Positions 60,481-64,000 of a DNA stretch of 64,000 nt are shown piece by piece. Numbering within the stretch: position 1 is the stretch's first letter; each line of letters opens with the position of its first letter. The notes under the pieces were generated by a model that was not told where the DNA came from, made no database searches, and was given only the letters and a program-made list of their open reading frames with translations. The translations under genes were made by a program, and so were the position numbers. Source of the DNA: Limnanthes douglasii subsp. nivea (Eukaryota > Streptophyta > Magnoliopsida > Brassicales > Limnanthaceae); the NCBI GenBank assembly GCA_036936605.1, contig JAUPFV010000001.1:343553081-343617080 (forward strand), written 5' to 3'.

Positions 60481-61900
60481 ATGAGCCCGTCTAAGTCCAA
60501 ACATATATATATATATATATATCAAGTCATTGTTCATTACAGAAAGAGTACAAAGTCATCAAATCTGTATATAGTACATCAATACAAAATTTATGGTAGT
60601 ATATCCTCTTATTAAAAATTTTACTATCTTTAGTTTTTATGAACAAACATTTCAGATGTGTATCTTTGATTTATAAATTTGTTGATTTCAATGGGATTTT
60701 TTGTAATAAGTCCCAAGATATATTTGTTATTTGGTTGCACCTTTGATTATTGTAAATATATTTATAATGCCTATTTATGTTTTATTGACTTCCCTAGCTC
60801 ATTAAATAGATATCCACTTAAGTAGGGACAATTAAGAATAAATATGTGTGATTAATTTTCATATCGTTCTTATACTAGACACTACAATTGATCACATAAT
60901 TGATTAATGACGATAATATGATTATCTTTATGTTCATCTGCACAATACATTGAAGAGTCTTTTAGTATTTTATCATTCATCATCATGTACAAGATTATTC
61001 AGTTTATCCAATGGATAAAATATTAGATGACTTTTATTAAGTAAATGCATTATTTGGTACTGTATAATGATTCAAGTGATAAATTATTGAATATTTATCG
61101 ACAGTTACATGCTTAATGATGTATTTGGCTATTGTTGATAAATAATCAATTTAATAAGTAATGGAATTAATAAAGTAATTAAGAATTTGAAAAATATATG
61201 AAAACCAATTATGAAGGTAATTGTTAGATACTGGCCAAATTTGGGTTTTATGAAAGATTGAACCGAAATGTCGACAATGAAGACTAAACATAAAATTTAA
61301 GTACTAATATGAAAGAAAACAATTAGTTATGTAATTATCCCTGACCATAGAGTATAATTTAATGGTATGAGTGAAAATAGGCCTAAGTTATAACCCAAAT
61401 TTGCATTAATATATAAAGTAGATATACAATATGTTTTTTCTTCGATCAATTTAAAATACTGAAAATCTCACCACTATACTGGTTAGAAGATTTGAACCAA
61501 GATCTTTTTTATCGTCACCCATTTCATCTTTTGTCTTTAAGATCTAAAGACACAGATCCCCATAGGATATTCAATATAGGGATATCAAGAGTTGTAGCAA
61601 TAAGATAACAAAAATGAAAAACAATAATACTTCATAAGACAATCACTAAGATGTTTACGGTATCTCGTAAGTCTTTTTTCCACGCTCTTATGGATTAATG
61701 TTTCCAAATCGGATCTGAACAATGATAGGAGTTTGAGTGATTCAAATTTTTAAAACTAACACTCCCTCAAAATCAAAACAAGAGGAAAATATATGTTGAT
61801 ATTGTCCTAAAGATCTTCACATAAAAAAAACTAAATAACCTTATAAAGAAAATGACTATGGCGCACCATAACAAAACATGGTTACAATGTAAAAAAATAT
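60481..61900. other. Spacer; possible copia 3' end and LTR debris
   Basis: TGTTAGATACTGGCCAAATT at 61224 and AAGACACAGATCCCCATAGG near 61548 resemble the start and U5 part of some plant copia LTRs. No matching 5' LTR is visible upstream, so I leave the assignment open. No gene seen. Confidence 0.3.
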
Positions 61901-61909
61901 AAAAAAATT

Positions 61910-62470
61910 ATATGCAGCAGAACCAAAGAATTTTGCGCTCCAAAATAAAAAAAGAACTGCATGAGGTACAAAGGCAAGAGTTACAGGGACAACAACGATA
62001 AGAGTTGCGGGGACAAAAAAGACAAGAACTGCAAATGTAAAAAATAAAAAAAAATACAGGGACAACAAAAACTAGAGATGTAGAGACAACAGATACAAAG
62101 TTCCAGAGACAACAAACAAAATATTCGCGGAGGTTGAAAAGACAAGATTTGTGAACAAAACAAAAACAATATTTTTTGGAGCATCAAAGAAGAGAGCTGG
62201 AAAGCAACAGAAATGAGAGTCCATGGGGGGGGGGGGTGGGTGGGCTGTAAGAGCTACAAAAAAGAGAGCATCATCGAGAAAAAAATGAGAGATATGATTT
62301 TGTTGGATTGGATAAAAGATAAAAAGAAAAGAATAAGTGAAATGTACCATTGCCAATAAAAAAGAGAGTTGCGGGTGCATCAAATACGAGTCTTATGGGG
62401 GCAGTAAAAAATAGAATTACATGGCCACAAAAATAATAATTAAAGGCCAGCAAAAAGATGAGGTGAGTGA
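61910..62470 (+). repeat. Purine-rich degenerate motif field (AGAGTTGCGGGGACAACAAA)
   Basis: AAGAGTTGCGGGGACA-like words recur about every 25-30 bases in diverged form (near 61976, 62001, 62026, 62068 and 62364). A run of 12 G lies at 62225-62236. The minus-strand Phe/Leu-rich open frames here are a by-product of the purine bias. Structure resembles the other motif fields of this window. Confidence 0.5.
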
Positions 62471-62538
62471 AACAAAGAAACAAAACAATAGAGGTATGTT
62501 TTGGTTAGAAAATTGAACGAGAAAAAAATGACTATATA

Positions 62539-62720
62539 CTGCCACGTCAGTGGGAAGGCGAAGAGGCTAGCCTATGTAAGCCTCTGTCAGAAGATGGTTA
62601 ACACGTGTCATCCGTTGACGCGACGCGTTCTCGCCAGCATAGTTTTTCAGGGAGACTCTTCGCCTTCCCACTGCATTTGTCGGTTGGCATTCCTTGGTCA
62701 TGCAATGTTGCCTATAAATA
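62539..62720 (+). promoter_or_regulatory. Promoter-like segment with ACGT elements and TATA box
   Basis: GCCACGTCAG (62541) and AACACGTGTCATC (62600) are ACGT-core elements of the C-box and G-box/ABRE type. TATAAATA at 62713-62720 follows, then a pyrimidine-rich CTCTCTCAGAGG stretch, as expected around a transcription start. The reading frame beginning at 62805 is about 90 bases downstream. It may be the LTR promoter of a retroelement. CHS-type regulation is not implied. Confidence 0.5.
62548..62673. repeat. Perfect 18-bp inverted repeat around the G-box
   Basis: CAGTGGGAAGGCGAAGAG at 62548-62565 is exactly inverted as CTCTTCGCCTTCCCACTG at 62656-62673, with a 90-bp interval that contains CACGTG. 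It lies just upstream of the TATA box. Confidence 0.9.
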
Positions 62721-62804
62721 CTCAACAAATCCTGATCTCTCTCAGAGGCGTTCTAGAGAGAGAAAGTGCTGTCCGAATATTTCTAGAGAGGGAATGCTTG
62801 TTTT

Positions 62805-63978
62805 ATGAAACCCAGACACCCGAAGCAGCCACCAACCAAGAAAAAGAAGAAGAAGCATGTGTTCGGTTTCAAAGAGTAGGCGAGCATCGGTGACCGAGCC
62901 GAAGAGTACCGACGCGCTGCCGAATCCTTCTTTTCGCCCAAACCACCCGGCTCTCTATCCCTTGAGATTAGCCTATCTGCAGAAACCGTTGTCATCTCTT
63001 CTAGTAGCAGCTCCCCTCGTTCCCCGGCAGTTCAGTCAGAGAATCCGACCCCGTCGTCTGTCAACTCGTACGTCCCTTCGCCTCCATTTCCGCCCCGACG
63101 CGTCCATAAAACCAAGTTTTTGACTATGGGTGAAAACAGTCCTCCTACGTCTCCCTCAGGAGGTAATTATCTTGATATGGTTCAGCTTACTTCCTCCATT
63201 TGAGGGTACCGGACTGGTCTTAACACTGCCGTAACCTTTTTAGGTCTTAATAAGCGTCGACTGACGCCAGAGGAACTGGATGCGGCTAATCTGGCGCATA
63301 CTGGAAGCAGTGCTGACCCCACAAGTTCTCGGGTGCGGTCGTCGGATCCAAATGCTGCCGTTGCCCAAAGCTCTGATCAGGCTCCGAACTCGAATATTGA
63401 AGAGTCGAAGATGGATGTCCTTCCCGCGGAGGTTAGCATTGCTGCTGCTGGGAACACTGCTAACCCTCCTGAAGATCCTCTTCCTGAGGAAGTAGAGGCT
63501 GTAATTACCAATACCTACTTCCGCTGGCTTCCTTCAAAAGACGTTGTTTCTCTTTTCGAGGGTAAGTACCTCTACTTCCCGGTGGCCGAGCATAAGGAGC
63601 TGCTGATTCGCTGGGGGATTCCCGAGAGTGTTAATGTTCGGTTTCCGGTCCCCGGGGAGACCCCTGTGCATGTCCGATTGCGGGAGATAGTGGTTTTTAC
63701 CGAGCTATTCAATTGGGGCCTGCGGTTCCCCCCTGGATCCCGAAATCGTGCTTTATTTCCGCACCCTTCAGATCTGCCCTTCCCAACTGACCCCCAATGC
63801 ATGGTATACTTTGATGTCGTGCATCATGGCTTCGCGTCTGTCAGGTCGGGTTATGCCCATGAAAGAATACATAGCCATGTCTGGTCTTTCCAAGTCTCCT
63901 AAGTCCCCATTCTTCTACTCTTCCCTAGCGAACAAATGGAAGATAGTTAACGACTTTCTTGAGGGAGACAAGGGCTAG
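62805..63978 (+). pseudogene. Gag-like frame of a gypsy-type retroelement, two stops and a frameshift
   Basis: From ATG 62805 (MKPRHPKQPPTKKKKKKHVF) one frame runs to 63902, crossed by TAG at 62877 and TGA at 63201. After about 63750 the protein-like sequence moves to the next frame, with QICPSQLTPNAWYTLMSCIM and a stop at 63978. Ser/Pro-rich N-terminus, then FRWLPSKDVVSLFEGKYLYF, then VRLREIVVFTELFNWGLRFP. The sequence fold resembles the plant 'putative gypsy-type transposon' domain (PF04195), where a similar QLxPNAW segment follows. Composition is much GC-richer than the rest of the window. It could be a young insertion cut by the window edge. A spliced cellular gene cannot be fully excluded, since TTTTTAG at 63241 would serve as an acceptor. 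Confidence 0.55.
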
Positions 63979-64000
63979 AAGCATCGCTTCGTATTTTTAA

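Noticed and set aside
61856..62483. Several Phe/Leu-rich minus-strand frames as membrane proteins
   Set aside because: Purine-rich DNA on the plus strand produces such frames automatically; they overlap each other in all frames and share no domain.

Overview
This window is AT-rich plant nuclear DNA, most likely from a eudicot. The evidence is a nine-exon copper P-type ATPase gene with GT-AG introns that closely follows Arabidopsis RAN1/HMA7, a six-exon gene like Arabidopsis At4g18975 (a PPR-type protein), a nuclear tRNA-Asp(GUC) gene, plant L1-type LINEs, Ty1-copia and gypsy-like remnants, and Stowaway- and Mutator-like MITEs. The species cannot be named from the sequence.

Layout. 1-12.5 kb has no convincing intact gene. 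It holds a decayed gypsy-like gag (minus strand), a very recent 1.12-kb direct duplication (4399-5520 and 6084-7204) whose two copies flank a 543-bp copy of the PPR gene's promoter and first exon, and several degenerate short-motif repeat fields. 12.5-21.7 kb is the gene island, all on the minus strand: RAN1/HMA7 (21698-15444), tRNA-Asp (14897-14826) and the PPR-type gene (14587-12552). RAN1 reconstructs to an uninterrupted 1010-residue protein with every P1B-ATPase catalytic motif present. The PPR model reconstructs to 260 residues, with one uncertain splice site.

From about 23.3 kb on, the window is repeat-dominated. There are three copies of one L1-type LINE family: 23.3-27.4 kb on the minus strand, 31.6-39.4 kb on the plus strand, and 53.3-55.4 kb on the plus strand with an internal deletion. 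There is an older 1.2-kb tandem duplication (28.67-31.55 kb) that carries MITEs and gives a relative order of insertions. Three members of a foldback MITE family lie at 30.4, 41.3 and 52.8 kb. Two decayed Ty1-copia pol regions lie at 42.5-44.6 kb (minus) and 56.5-60.5 kb (plus). A 5-kb field of a diverged ATGCGAGAC motif spans 46.8-51.6 kb. At the right edge (62.5-64 kb) the GC content rises: a promoter-like segment with ACGT elements, a TATA box and a perfect 18-bp inverted repeat precedes a gag-like reading frame broken by two stops and a frameshift.

The three real genes share no obvious pathway. RAN1 delivers copper to the endomembrane system, where it is needed for ethylene-receptor function. 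The tRNA gene serves translation. The PPR-type protein is probably organellar. I found no coherent new multigene system. The most interesting structures are the duplication with its captured promoter and exon, the motif fields, the MITE family, and the pattern of tryptophan-to-stop decay in the LINEs.
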